The notes under the pieces: generated by a model
Database searches by the model: none
What the model was told of the DNA's origin: nothing
What the model saw: only the letters and a program-made list of their open reading frames with translations
Assembly (NCBI RefSeq): GCF_041320595.1
Contig: NZ_CP166625.1
Location: 434,001-498,000, forward strand
Direction: 5' to 3'
From: Pleomorphomonas sp. PLEO
Lineage (GTDB): Bacteria; Pseudomonadota; Alphaproteobacteria; Rhizobiales; Pleomorphomonadaceae
Length of the DNA stretch: 64,000 nt
Part shown: positions 8,082 to 16,822 of the stretch, one piece after another
Position numbering within the stretch: position 1 is the stretch's first letter
How the letters are laid out: each line of letters opens with the position of its first letter
Program-made: the position numbers and the translations under genes

Positions 8082-10559
8082 ATGGCAAAAATGGAGATCG
8101 AGGCGATTCTCGATGCAATGACGCTGGAGGAACAGGTCTCGTTGCTCGCCGGTGCCGATTTCTGGACAACAGTGCCGATACCGCGGCTCGGCATCCCGGC
8201 GATCAAGGTATCGGACGGGCCGAACGGGGCGCGCGGCGGCGGTTCGCTGATTGGTGGCGTCAAGGCGGCGAGCTTCCCGGTCGGCATCGCCCTGGGCGCC
8301 AGCTGGAACCCGGATCTGGTCGAGGAAATTGGCGGAGCACTCGCCGAAGAAGCGCGCTCCAAGGGCGCCTCAATCCTGCTCGCTCCCACTGTCAATATTC
8401 AGCGTTCCACCGTCAATGGCCGCAATTTCGAGTGTTACTCGGAAGATCCTCACGTCACCGCGACCCTCGCCACAGCCTATGTGACCGGTCTGCAGAAGGG
8501 TGGGGTGGGCGCTACCGTCAAGCATTTCGTCGGCAACGAGTCGGAAATCCAGCGCACCACCATGAGCTCGGATATCGGCGACCGGGCGTTACGCGAAATC
8601 TACTTGCCGCCGTTCGAGGCGGCGGTAAAGACGGCCGGCACCTACGCGGTGATGAGTTCCTATAACCGCCTGAACGGCACATTCACCTCCGAACACAAGA
8701 CGCTCCTTACCGATCTTCTCAAGGACGAGTGGGGCTTTTCGGGCATCGTCATGTCCGACTGGTTCGGCTCGCATTCGACGGTACCGACCGTTGAAGCTGG
8801 TCTCGATCTCGAAATGCCAGGTCCAACGCGCGATCGCGGCGACAAGCTGGTCGCGGCGGTCCAATCTGGCGAAGTAAAGGCAGAACAGGTGCGCGATGCC
8901 GCTCGGCGCATTTTGACCCTGATCGAGCGTGTCGGCGGCTTTAAGGCAGACAATATCCCGCCGGAACAGGCGATCGACAAGCCGGCGCATCGGGCGCTCA
9001 TCCGCCGAGCCGGCGCTGATGCCATCGTACTGCTCAAGAACGATGGAATTCTGCCGCTCGACCTGACGGGGCGGACCATTGCTGCCATCGGCCCCAATGC
9101 CGAAACGGCGCAGATCATGGGGGGCGGCAGCGCCCAGCTCAATCCGCACTACGCTGTCTCTCCAGCCGATGGTCTCCGCGCTCTCACTTCAGAAAATCAG
9201 CTTCGGACCGCCCCCGGCGTCGCCGCCAACCGGCTGATGCCGCTGATTGCCGGGCCGTTCGAGGTGGATGTCTATGGCCGGCCCGATTTCACCGGTCCCG
9301 TCGTCGAACATCAGCGCCATCCGCTTGGCGAGATAATGTGGTTCAACACCGTAGCCCCTGGCGTCGCCGATGCCGACTTCTCGCTCAGGGCCACCACCCG
9401 CTTCACGCCCTCCGAGACGGCAGAGCATGTGTTCGGCCTCGTCAGCATCGGGCCGAGCCGCCTTATCGTCGACGGTCGGACGGTGGTCGACCTCCGGGAA
9501 GACTGGGTGCCGGGGGACAACTATTTCGAATGCGGCAATCGCGAAGCACGCGGGCGACTCGCGCTCGAGGCCGGACACACGGTCGAGGTCGTCGTAGAGT
9601 ATCGCTTCGTGCAGGCCATAGCCCTCAATCTGAAGGCCATCCGCGTCGGGGTCACCGTACCGCTCGACGACAAGGCCTTCGCGGAGGCCGTCGAACTCGC
9701 CCGTTCATCCGAGCTTGCCATCGTCTATGCCGGCCGTTCAGGCGAGTGGGACACCGAGGGTAATGACCTGCCCGGCATCGCACTGCCTGGCCGTCAGGAC
9801 GAGCTGATTGCCGCCGTCGCGGCGGCCAATGCAAATACCATCGTCGTGCTGCAGACCGGCGGCCCGGTGGCCATGCCCTGGCTCGACAAGGTCCGCGCGG
9901 TGGTCGAAGCCTGGTATCCGGGACAGGAAGCCGGCAACGCCATCGCTGACGTGCTGACCGGCGCCGCCGAGCCAGGGGGGCGCCTCGCCCAAACTTTTCC
10001 CCGGCGCCTCGCGGACACGCCGGTCGAAACCGACGATCCGCTGACCTATCCCGGCAGTGACGGCCACATCGCCTATCGCGAAGGCGTGTTCGTTGGCTAT
10101 CGACATTATGAGAAAGCCGGCATCGAACCGTTGTTCCCGTTCGGCCACGGCCTCAGCTACACCACCTTCGACTGGGGCACACCAATGGTGGACAGGCCGA
10201 CCTTCGATGGCGAGGGCCTCGTCACCATCCGTGTCAAAGTAACCAACAGCGGCACACGGCCCGGCTCGGAGGTCGTCCAGCTCTACATCGCGCCGCCCGC
10301 CTCGCGCGTCGAACGGCCGACCAAAGAACTGAGAGGCTTTGCCAAGCTGCATCTGGCACCCGGTGAAACCGCTGAGGCAACGATGGTGCTTTCAGCCCGC
10401 GCCTTCTCCTATTTCGATGCGGAGAGGAATGCCTTTATCGGAGAGAAGGGACGTTATCGGGTGATCACCGCGGCCTCGTCGGCGGTGTTACGCGGCGGTA
10501 TCGACATCGATCTCACGCGCGAGGTTGTAGAGGCGGCACGCGCCCGCTTCAGCCACTGA
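8082..10559 (+). CDS. Glycoside hydrolase family 3 beta-glucosidase/xylosidase with PA14 insertion
   Basis: An 825-residue GH3 enzyme that removes terminal beta-linked sugars from oligosaccharides. Order of domains: N-terminal (beta/alpha)8 barrel with KHFVGNESE and the nucleophile loop GIVMSDWFGSHS (Asp226); the second catalytic domain, interrupted at about residues 390-530 by a PA14-like domain that in homologues covers the active site and affects chain-length preference; and a C-terminal fibronectin III-like domain (about 700-800). No signal peptide is visible, so it is probably cytoplasmic or periplasm-independent. It is divergent from xylulokinase, which makes xylo-oligosaccharides plausible, but beta-glucosidases share this architecture. 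Confidence 0.87.
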   Translation: MAKMEIEAILDAMTLEEQVSLLAGADFWTTVPIPRLGIPAIKVSDGPNGARGGGSLIGGVKAASFPVGIALGASWNPDLVEEIGGALAEEARSKGASILLAPTVNIQRSTVNGRNFECYSEDPHVTATLATAYVTGLQKGGVGATVKHFVGNESEIQRTTMSSDIGDRALREIYLPPFEAAVKTAGTYAVMSSYNRLNGTFTSEHKTLLTDLLKDEWGFSGIVMSDWFGSHSTVPTVEAGLDLEMPGPTRDRGDKLVAAVQSGEVKAEQVRDAARRILTLIERVGGFKADNIPPEQAIDKPAHRALIRRAGADAIVLLKNDGILPLDLTGRTIAAIGPNAETAQIMGGGSAQLNPHYAVSPADGLRALTSENQLRTAPGVAANRLMPLIAGPFEVDVYGRPDFTGPVVEHQRHPLGEIMWFNTVAPGVADADFSLRATTRFTPSETAEHVFGLVSIGPSRLIVDGRTVVDLREDWVPGDNYFECGNREARGRLALEAGHTVEVVVEYRFVQAIALNLKAIRVGVTVPLDDKAFAEAVELARSSELAIVYAGRSGEWDTEGNDLPGIALPGRQDELIAAVAAANANTIVVLQTGGPVAMPWLDKVRAVVEAWYPGQEAGNAIADVLTGAAEPGGRLAQTFPRRLADTPVETDDPLTYPGSDGHIAYREGVFVGYRHYEKAGIEPLFPFGHGLSYTTFDWGTPMVDRPTFDGEGLVTIRVKVTNSGTRPGSEVVQLYIAPPASRVERPTKELRGFAKLHLAPGETAEATMVLSARAFSYFDAERNAFIGEKGRYRVITAASSAVLRGGIDIDLTREVVEAARARFSH

Positions 10560-10570
10560 GGCTTCGGCGC

Positions 10571-10645
10571 AAGCAAAAGAAAACCCGGACGTGGCCTAGC
10601 CATGTCCGGGTGGGTAAGTCTGCGACTTTTCAGTCGCAGCAACCG
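10571..10645 (-). ncRNA. Candidate small-RNA 3' end: GNRA hairpin plus intrinsic terminator
   Basis: Read on the minus strand, a hairpin CTGCGACT-GAAA-AGTCGCAG (10639 to 10620) is followed by a 13-bp hairpin (10611 to 10583; ACCCGGACATGGC pairing across a TAG loop with GCCACGTCCGGGT) and then TTTTCTTTT. The GAAA loop is a stable GNRA tetraloop and the T-tract exists only in this orientation, so this looks like the end of a minus-strand transcript and not the terminator of the plus-strand GH3 gene. No minus-strand gene lies upstream. The 5' end is not resolved; it may lie between 10650 and 10790. Confidence 0.4.
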
Positions 10646-10747
10646 AGAGGCGTGCTTTCGGAAAGTGAGCTGGGTTTCCGTCGGCTCGATGGAGATGTTA
10701 TGCCGGGGTCACCGACGGCGCGCCAGCGACAATCGCCGCGTCGACGC

Positions 10748-10790
10748 CGAGTCTTGACAAGTCGTGAACGAGACTCGCAGCCCCTTGTCA
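10748..10790. repeat. Two interlocked 7-bp inverted repeats with two GANTC sites
   Basis: CGAGTCT (10748-10754) pairs with AGACTCG (10771-10777), and TGACAAG (10755-10761) pairs with CTTGTCA (10784-10790). The order A-B-A'-B' means the two stems form either a pseudoknot or two mutually exclusive hairpins. The B/B' stem is followed at once by TTTTT (10791-10795) on the plus strand. Each A arm holds a GANTC site. The element lies in the 414-bp gap (10560-10973) upstream of the HD-GYP gene. The rest of that gap is AT-richer near 10860-10960, with no further structure I can support. Confidence 0.5.
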
Positions 10791-10973
10791 TTTTTGACGA
10801 TGCTCGTTAGGTGCTATCAAGCTTACCCTCCGCAATTTGCCTAAATTTCAGCTCCGGACAGATGTCTTGGATAATTTTTTCTATATATTTTCGTTCAAAT
10901 AGATCGAGAGACAGTTCACGTCGTGTTTCTCATGCTCATTTTCTGAAGCTTCATGTTTCCCGCGTAAGTTTTC

Positions 10974-12050
10974 ATGGAAACATTCCCAATGGAAACTGTC
11001 ATGAAGCTCCTCCTGGTCGACGACAATCCCAGTAATCTGTTCATGCTCGGCAAGCTGGCGCAGAGCTCCGGTATCGCCGACGTGCAGTCGTTTCGAGATC
11101 CGTTGCAGGCGCTCGAAGAGGCCCGCCGGAGCCGCTTCGATCTGATCATCGTCGACTACATGATGCCGGGGATGGATGGGCTGACCCTCATCCGTGAAGT
11201 GCGCAGCCTTCCCGATTACGTCGACGTGCCGATCGTCATGGTCACCACCGTCGACCAGCGGGAGATCTGCTATGCCGCGCTCGAGGCAGGTGCCACCGAC
11301 TTCCTCACCAAGCCAGTCGACATGGCCGAGGCAAAGGCGCGTCTCCGCAACCTCGCCATGCTGCGCGAAATGCAGAACAAGCTCCGGGATCGCGCCGACT
11401 GGCTGCAAACCGAGGTGCAGAAGGCCACCCATGACCGGCTGGGCCTTGAAGAGGAGATCATTTTGCGCCTGGCGCGCGCCGTCGAACGCCGCGACCCCTC
11501 GATCGGAAGCCACTTGGTCCGCGTTGCCCGCACCGCCCGCGAACTCGCCGAAGAACTCGGGCAGGGTGAGCCGTACTGCCAAGATCTCTATATCGCATCG
11601 CTGATGCACGACATCGGCAAGCTCGGTCTTTCCGACGATCTCCTTTACAAAACCGGGCCGTACACGGCGGATGAACGCCGCCGGATGCAGGCGCATACGT
11701 TAATCGGAGGGGAAATTCTCGAAGGGTCGAGGTCGCGTGTTATCCGCCTTGCCGCCGAAATCGCCGAGACCCACCACGAATTCTGGAACGGCACGGGCTA
11801 TCCGCGCGGCCTCAAAGAAGCGGCGATCCCGCTCGCAGGTCGGATTGTCTCAGTCGCCGACGTGTTCGATGCGCTGACGTCGGAACGGCCATACAAGGCC
11901 GCTTGGCCCGCCGAAGAGGCTGCTCGCTACATTGCCGATAATGCCGGCCAGCAATTCGATCCGGAGGTCGCAAGGGCGTTCTCGCTACGCTACTTCCGCA
12001 TCCTGAAGATCAAGGAACAGGCCGGAACATCGTTCGGCTTTGCCGCCTGA
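10974..12050 (+). CDS. Response regulator with HD-GYP c-di-GMP phosphodiesterase output domain
   Basis: A 358-residue two-domain regulator. The receiver (about residues 10-130) has the acidic pair D16/D17 in LLLVDDN, phospho-acceptor D61 in [11 protein letters not shown] and K113. The HD-GYP domain (about 155-345) has H180, the MHDIGK motif (H212, D213), H241 and [11 protein letters not shown] (H267/H268). The family usually has DG where this has NG, a mild variation. Such proteins hydrolyse cyclic di-GMP when phosphorylated. Other possible starts are the ATGs at 10989 and 11001; none has a strong ribosome-binding site. The hybrid kinase that follows 94 bp downstream on the same strand is the probable partner. 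Confidence 0.85.
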   Translation: METFPMETVMKLLLVDDNPSNLFMLGKLAQSSGIADVQSFRDPLQALEEARRSRFDLIIVDYMMPGMDGLTLIREVRSLPDYVDVPIVMVTTVDQREICYAALEAGATDFLTKPVDMAEAKARLRNLAMLREMQNKLRDRADWLQTEVQKATHDRLGLEEEIILRLARAVERRDPSIGSHLVRVARTARELAEELGQGEPYCQDLYIASLMHDIGKLGLSDDLLYKTGPYTADERRRMQAHTLIGGEILEGSRSRVIRLAAEIAETHHEFWNGTGYPRGLKEAAIPLAGRIVSVADVFDALTSERPYKAAWPAEEAARYIADNAGQQFDPEVARAFSLRYFRILKIKEQAGTSFGFAA

Positions 12051-12144
12051 CGCCCGTTTGCCGCCTCTTGCCTGGACCCGCCCCGTGACCACCACCACTC
12101 CCCTTTCTACCGGACTTGGCGCAGGAATGCGCGCTGGGAAGACC

Positions 12145-14640
12145 ATGGGCCAAGACCGCCCACTCAGGGGCACGCTGCTCTATGTCGTTGTCGGCTTTCT
12201 GTTCCTTGTCTCCGCCATCGCGGTTTTCACGATCCTGATCCGCCAGCAGGCGGATACCGCGGATATTGATGAGACGCGCGCACTGACGGCGACCTATCGA
12301 CTCGACAGAGCGGCGGAGAAACTGTTGCGGTCGGTCGAGACGGCGCAAAGGGTCCCCTCGGAAGCCGCCGGGCAGACCGTTGCCGCCCGCTTCGTTCTAT
12401 TCGACGCCGCGGCGCGCGACCTCGCGGCAACAGCACCGAGCAGTCCCGACCTGGGGACGATCATGCGGACCATTGCCGAAACGCGGCAGGTCGTCGATCG
12501 TGTCTCGGGCGCACCGACAAATGACGGGCAAGCCCTCGCCGCCCTCGAAAGCCGCCTCAGCGAACTCCCTGTGATCACCTCCCGTCTCGCCAATCTCGCC
12601 GAGGTGACGGAGATGGCCGCCCGCTCCGACGCGCGAATGCTCCGCGAAAAGCTCTATCGCGTACTCGCCGTGCTGGTTGGCGCTCTGACGCTATCGATGG
12701 GAATCTTCATTGTCAGCCTGATCCGACAGATCCGAGAGATCTGGAGTTCGCGCGTGCGCCTCGAAGCCATGGCCGTGGAACTCAAAGAGGCAGTGGCGGC
12801 AGCGGAATCGGCCAACCAGGCGAAATCGGCTTTCCTTGCGACCATGAGTCATGAGATCCGGACACCGATCAATGGCGTGCTCGGCATGGCCCATCTGCTC
12901 AAGGATACGTCGCTGGATGCCGAGCAGCGCGGATTTGCCACCAACATCGAGACTTGCGGCCGCAGCCTGATTGCGCTCGTCAACGACATCCTCGATTTTT
13001 CCAAACTCGAGGCCGGCTCCTTCGACGTCGATCGCGTGGTGTTCGATCCAGTGGCGACCGCCGAGGCGGCGATCTCCATGGTGGAGGCCTCGGTGCGCGA
13101 GAAGGGGCTCGTCGCCGTGCTGGCACCGGAAATCGCCATGAGCGCCCGTTACTCAGGCGATCCAACGCGCGTTCGTCAGGTGCTGATCAACTTCCTTTCC
13201 AACGCCGTCAAATTCACTGAGAGCGGCCTGATTGCCGTGCGCATTCGTGAGATCGAGGGCGGCGACCGAGCCGTTCTGCGCTTCGAGGTGGAAGACACCG
13301 GTACCGGTATTTCCGAGGACGGGCAGAAACGGCTGTTCAAGGAATTTTCGCAGGTCGATGCCTCGATCACCCGTCGTTTTGGTGGTACCGGCCTGGGACT
13401 CGCCATCAGCCGGCGCATCGTCGAGGGACTTGGGGGCACAATCGGCGTAAAAAGCCGCGAAGGACGTGGCTCGACCTTTTTCTTTGAATTGCCGCTCGAT
13501 CGAGCCGCCACCGCCGATCTCGATCCCGCTCCGCTCAATGGCGCCCGCGTTTCAGTAACAGGTCGCACGACCGCCGAGACCGCTGCGATTACCGCCACCT
13601 TTGCCTATTTCGGCGCCGGAATTGCCGAAACCAGGGACGAGGCCGACATCACCGCGACAGTCACGTCTCTGCCCCCCGACCATCAACGCGCGCGGGTCGA
13701 CATTGCCTTCTCGCAGACGGCGCCACGCACCGCCGGAAAAGTCGCCCGTCCGGCCAATACGCTGACCCCCTCCATCGTTGCCGCCTCCATCGCCGGGACT
13801 CTTGAGATCGAGGATAAGCGCCTGACATCAGGAGAAGAGGCGTGTGTGCCGAAGGGGCTGAAGGTGCTGGTGGTCGAAGACAATCGCATCAACCAACAGG
13901 TGGCTCTCCGCCTGCTCTCCCGCCTTGGCATTGAGGCGAGCTTGGCCGAGAATGGGGCCGAAGCGCTGGCCATGGTCAACGCCCGCGACTTCGACATCGT
14001 CTTCATGGACATGCAGATGCCGGTGATGGACGGTCTCGAGGCAACGCGCGCCATCCGTCGATCGAGTGGGCGCGGTCGTAACGTACCGATTGTCGCCATG
14101 ACCGCCAACGCGTTTGCCGCCGATCGCGAGGCTTGTCGCAAAGCCGGCATGAACGCCTTCCTGCCCAAGCCTGTGGAACGGGAGGATCTCCTGTCGGTTC
14201 TCGCCGCGCTGCCGGAAGGCAAGATGCCGGCGACGCGGTCCGCTCCCGCCGTTGACGCGGCGCGCGGCGAATCGGTCAACCGCCGCCGGGTCGACGCTCT
14301 CCTGCGCGAACTCGGGCCGGAAGACACGGCCTTCCTGCTCGACTCCTTCGCCACCGACGTGGCGGGCCTCCTCGCCGACCTGTCGGCGGCGCTCGAACGT
14401 GGCGACGCCGAACTCGCAAAGCGTAGCCTCCACACCCTGAAGGGGGCGTCGGCCAACGTCGGCTTCGACGATCTGTCGCAGCAGGCGGGAGCGCTGATGG
14501 CAGGGCTGCCCGACCCGGACGTCAGCGCCCTCGGCAAGCTGATGATGACCATCGCCAGCGCCGGCAGCGTCGTCGCCGGTCTCAAGTCGGAATTCGCAAC
14601 GACATCATCTCAAGTTCGCCCGACAGCGGCGGCTCAGTAG
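12145..14640 (+). CDS. Membrane-bound hybrid sensor histidine kinase (HisKA-HATPase-REC-Hpt)
   Basis: An 831-residue hybrid kinase. Two membrane helices at about residues 8-31 and 172-193 bracket a periplasmic sensor of about 140 residues without a recognised fold. Then come HisKA with the phospho-accepting His236 in [13 protein letters not shown], a HATPase with the N-box [10 protein letters not shown] and the G2 box [13 protein letters not shown], a stretch resembling a degenerate receiver (about 495-575), an intact receiver with Asp622, and an Hpt domain with His763 in [11 protein letters not shown]. The start at 12145 has GGGAAG in front and leaves a short N-terminal tail; the frame is open further upstream from a TTG. 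It probably feeds the HD-GYP regulator just upstream. Confidence 0.87.
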   Translation: MGQDRPLRGTLLYVVVGFLFLVSAIAVFTILIRQQADTADIDETRALTATYRLDRAAEKLLRSVETAQRVPSEAAGQTVAARFVLFDAAARDLAATAPSSPDLGTIMRTIAETRQVVDRVSGAPTNDGQALAALESRLSELPVITSRLANLAEVTEMAARSDARMLREKLYRVLAVLVGALTLSMGIFIVSLIRQIREIWSSRVRLEAMAVELKEAVAAAESANQAKSAFLATMSHEIRTPINGVLGMAHLLKDTSLDAEQRGFATNIETCGRSLIALVNDILDFSKLEAGSFDVDRVVFDPVATAEAAISMVEASVREKGLVAVLAPEIAMSARYSGDPTRVRQVLINFLSNAVKFTESGLIAVRIREIEGGDRAVLRFEVEDTGTGISEDGQKRLFKEFSQVDASITRRFGGTGLGLAISRRIVEGLGGTIGVKSREGRGSTFFFELPLDRAATADLDPAPLNGARVSVTGRTTAETAAITATFAYFGAGIAETRDEADITATVTSLPPDHQRARVDIAFSQTAPRTAGKVARPANTLTPSIVAASIAGTLEIEDKRLTSGEEACVPKGLKVLVVEDNRINQQVALRLLSRLGIEASLAENGAEALAMVNARDFDIVFMDMQMPVMDGLEATRAIRRSSGRGRNVPIVAMTANAFAADREACRKAGMNAFLPKPVEREDLLSVLAALPEGKMPATRSAPAVDAARGESVNRRRVDALLRELGPEDTAFLLDSFATDVAGLLADLSAALERGDAELAKRSLHTLKGASANVGFDDLSQQAGALMAGLPDPDVSALGKLMMTIASAGSVVAGLKSEFATTSSQVRPTAAAQ

Positions 14641-15494
14641 GCCTCGGTAAGCGTCCGGCTCTTGGCGATGGCATCGAGTGCCTTCAGGTCGGAGAGGAGC
14701 GGCGCGATCCACGGCAGCGGCAGCATGTTCGGCCCATCCGACGAATTGGAATTGTCGGGATCATCATGGGCCTCGATGAACACGGCCGCGCAGCCGACCG
14801 CTATGGCGGCCCGAGCCAGTACCGGCGCGAAAACGCGCTTTCCGCCGGACGATGTGCCACGCCCGCCGGGTTCCTGCACAGAATGGGTGGCATCCAACAC
14901 CACCGGATAGCCCGTTTCGGCCATGGTCGGCAGCCCACGGAAATCGTTGATCAACGCACCGTAACCAAAGCAACTGCCCCGGTCGGTCAGGAGAATACGC
15001 TCGTTACCGGTCGATGCCACTTTATCGGCAACGTTCTGCATGTCCCACGGAGCTAAAAACTGCCCCTTCTTGACGTTGACGGCCTTGCCGGTCTCGCCAG
15101 CGGCAATCAGCAGGTCGGTCTGGCGGCAGAGGAATGCCGGAATTTGCAGGACATCGACAACCTCGCCCGCCCGGCGCGTCTGTTCGATGTCGTGGACATC
15201 GGTGAGCACGGGGCACCCCAGGCGATCGCGAACCTCGGCAAGAATTGAAAGGCCGGCTTCGATGCCGACGCCGCGCGTGCCCTTCAGCGACGTGCGATTG
15301 GCCTTGTCATAAGACGCCTTGAAGACAAAAGGCACACCGGCCGCCTTGGCGGTTTCGGCCAGAAAGGTCGCAATCTTCAGCGCGTGTTCCCGGCTCTCGA
15401 TCTGGCAGGGCCCCGCGATCAGCACGAAAGGGGCGGTGTTGTCGAAGGTAACGGAGCCGACGGTAACGGCTTTCTGCGGCGTGGCAACGGCCAT
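14634..15494 (-). CDS. kdsA: 3-deoxy-8-phosphooctulonate synthase
   Basis: A 286-residue KDO-8-phosphate synthase, which condenses phosphoenolpyruvate and arabinose 5-phosphate for the inner core of lipopolysaccharide. Recognisable segments are [10 protein letters not shown] near the N-terminus, [41 protein letters not shown], and [13 protein letters not shown] near the C-terminus. Length matches E. coli KdsA (284). The cysteine before IES (GPCQIES) is the position occupied by a metal ligand in metal-dependent enzymes and is Asn in the metal-independent E. coli type, so this copy may be metal-dependent. It overlaps the convergent hybrid kinase by 7 bp at the 3' end. Confidence 0.93.
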   Translation of the reverse strand: MAVATPQKAVTVGSVTFDNTAPFVLIAGPCQIESREHALKIATFLAETAKAAGVPFVFKASYDKANRTSLKGTRGVGIEAGLSILAEVRDRLGCPVLTDVHDIEQTRRAGEVVDVLQIPAFLCRQTDLLIAAGETGKAVNVKKGQFLAPWDMQNVADKVASTGNERILLTDRGSCFGYGALINDFRGLPTMAETGYPVVLDATHSVQEPGGRGTSSGGKRVFAPVLARAAIAVGCAAVFIEAHDDPDNSNSSDGPNMLPLPWIAPLLSDLKALDAIAKSRTLTEAY

Positions 15495-15519
15495 GAGCGG
15501 AGACCTTTTCAGAAGGAGG

Positions 15520-15548
15520 GCGCCCGGCCATATCCGACCGGGCGCAAG
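15520..15548 (-). terminator. Hairpin between galE and kdsA
   Basis: Eight-bp arms GCGCCCGG and CCGGGCGC lie in the 60-bp gap after galE on the minus strand. The sequence after the hairpin is pyrimidine-rich (CCTCCTTCT) but has no real T-run, so termination would be partial at best. Confidence 0.35.
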
Positions 15549-15554
15549 ATGTTT

Positions 15555-16547
15555 TCAGCGCTGGGCGTTACGAACGGCCAGCGACTTCTCCCAGGCCAGG
15601 GCATGGCCGACGATGGTGTCGAGGTCATCGAGCTTCGGCTGCCAGCCGGTGATGGAGCGCAGCCGGCTCGAATCGGCGACCAGCGACGGCGGATCGCCGG
15701 CACGGCGAGGCGCCATGCGAACCGGGAAATTGACGCCGGAGACGCGCTTCACCGCGTCGATGACCTCAAGCACCGAGAAGCCGTGGCCATAGCCGGCATT
15801 GGCGACGAACGTGTCACCACCGGCCATCAGGTGCTTTAGCGCCAGCACGTGCGCTTCGATGAGATCGGAGACATGGATATAGTCCCTGAGGCAGGTGCCG
15901 TCCGGGGTCGGATAGTCGGTGCCGAACACGTCCATGCCGTCGCGCTGGCCGAGGGCGGCCTGGGCGGCGATCTTGATGAGATGAGTGGCCCGCTTGCTCG
16001 ACTGGCCCGTGCGACCTTTCGGATCGGCGCCGGCGACGTTGAAATAGCGTAGCGCCGCATAACGGAAGCCGTAGGCGTAGGCGCTGTCGCGCAGCATGAT
16101 CTCGGTCATCCACTTGGACGAACCGTAGGGCGACACCGGGCCAAGCGGCACCGTCTCGTCGATGAGGTCGACACCCGGTTCGCCGTAGACGGCAGCCGTC
16201 GAGGAGAACAGGAAGGCCTTGACCTTGCCGCGCACCGCCGCCGCCATCAGCGAGCGCGACTTCACCGTGTTGTTCTCATAATAGGAGAGCGGATCGGTCA
16301 CCGAATCCGGCACCACGATCGAGCCGGCGAAATGGGCGATGGCGGTGATGCCATGATCGGCGATCAGCTTGTCAACCAAGTCTCCATCACCGATGTCGCC
16401 GACGACCAGCGTCGCCGCGCCCGGAATGACGGCGTCATAGCCAGTCGAGAGGTTGTCGAGCACGACAACACTTTCACCGCGGTCGACGAGGGCATGCACC
16501 ATATGGCTGCCAATATAGCCGGCGCCACCAGTCACCAGAATGGACAT
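15555..16547 (-). CDS. galE: UDP-glucose 4-epimerase
   Basis: A 330-residue extended short-chain dehydrogenase that interconverts UDP-glucose and UDP-galactose for surface polysaccharides. The Rossmann motif GGAGYIGSH is at residues 7-15, and SSTAAVYGEP together with SPYGSSKWMTE carries the Ser/Tyr-x3-Lys catalytic set. The start at 16547 is preferred to an upstream one because it has a GAGGAG ribosome-binding site and places the nucleotide-binding motif right at the N-terminus. It lies upstream of kdsA on the same strand, both in envelope sugar metabolism. The 275-bp gap upstream is shared with the receiver-like gene and holds the CtrA box. Confidence 0.92.
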   Translation of the reverse strand: MSILVTGGAGYIGSHMVHALVDRGESVVVLDNLSTGYDAVIPGAATLVVGDIGDGDLVDKLIADHGITAIAHFAGSIVVPDSVTDPLSYYENNTVKSRSLMAAAVRGKVKAFLFSSTAAVYGEPGVDLIDETVPLGPVSPYGSSKWMTEIMLRDSAYAYGFRYAALRYFNVAGADPKGRTGQSSKRATHLIKIAAQAALGQRDGMDVFGTDYPTPDGTCLRDYIHVSDLIEAHVLALKHLMAGGDTFVANAGYGHGFSVLEVIDAVKRVSGVNFPVRMAPRRAGDPPSLVADSSRLRSITGWQPKLDDLDTIVGHALAWEKSLAVRNAQR

Positions 16548-16716
16548 AAAAAAACTCCTCGGATCCCGTCTGCGCCTAACGAGGCGCCAGAGGCGAGACT
16601 TCTCTATCGCCCGTTTGGCGGCGCTTTTCCAGTAGGACGATGCCGTGGGGCCCAATTGTCCGTCATCGACCGCGGCAAGCGAAATTCATGTGCACATTTT
16701 CAGTCCGTAGGGGAAA

Positions 16717-16731
16717 TTAACGAGTCATTAA
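16717..16731. promoter_or_regulatory. CtrA-type box TTAA-N7-TTAA with an embedded GANTC site
   Basis: TTAA at 16717-16720 and TTAA at 16728-16731 are separated by exactly 7 bases, the consensus for CtrA, the cell-cycle response regulator of Alphaproteobacteria. The spacer contains GAGTC (16722-16726), a CcrM methylation site. The box is 92 bp upstream of the receiver-like gene at 16823 and 170 bp from the divergent galE. The rest of the gap is AT-rich (TTTTTTCGC, CATATTTTTC) without another recognisable element. Confidence 0.6.
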
Positions 16732-16822
16732 CTACTTTTTTCGCAGTTTCCTGCATATTTTTCAATGTCCGCGGTGAAGATGCGATTCGATAGCCGGGGC
16801 CGGAGAGGGAAGAGGATCGTTC

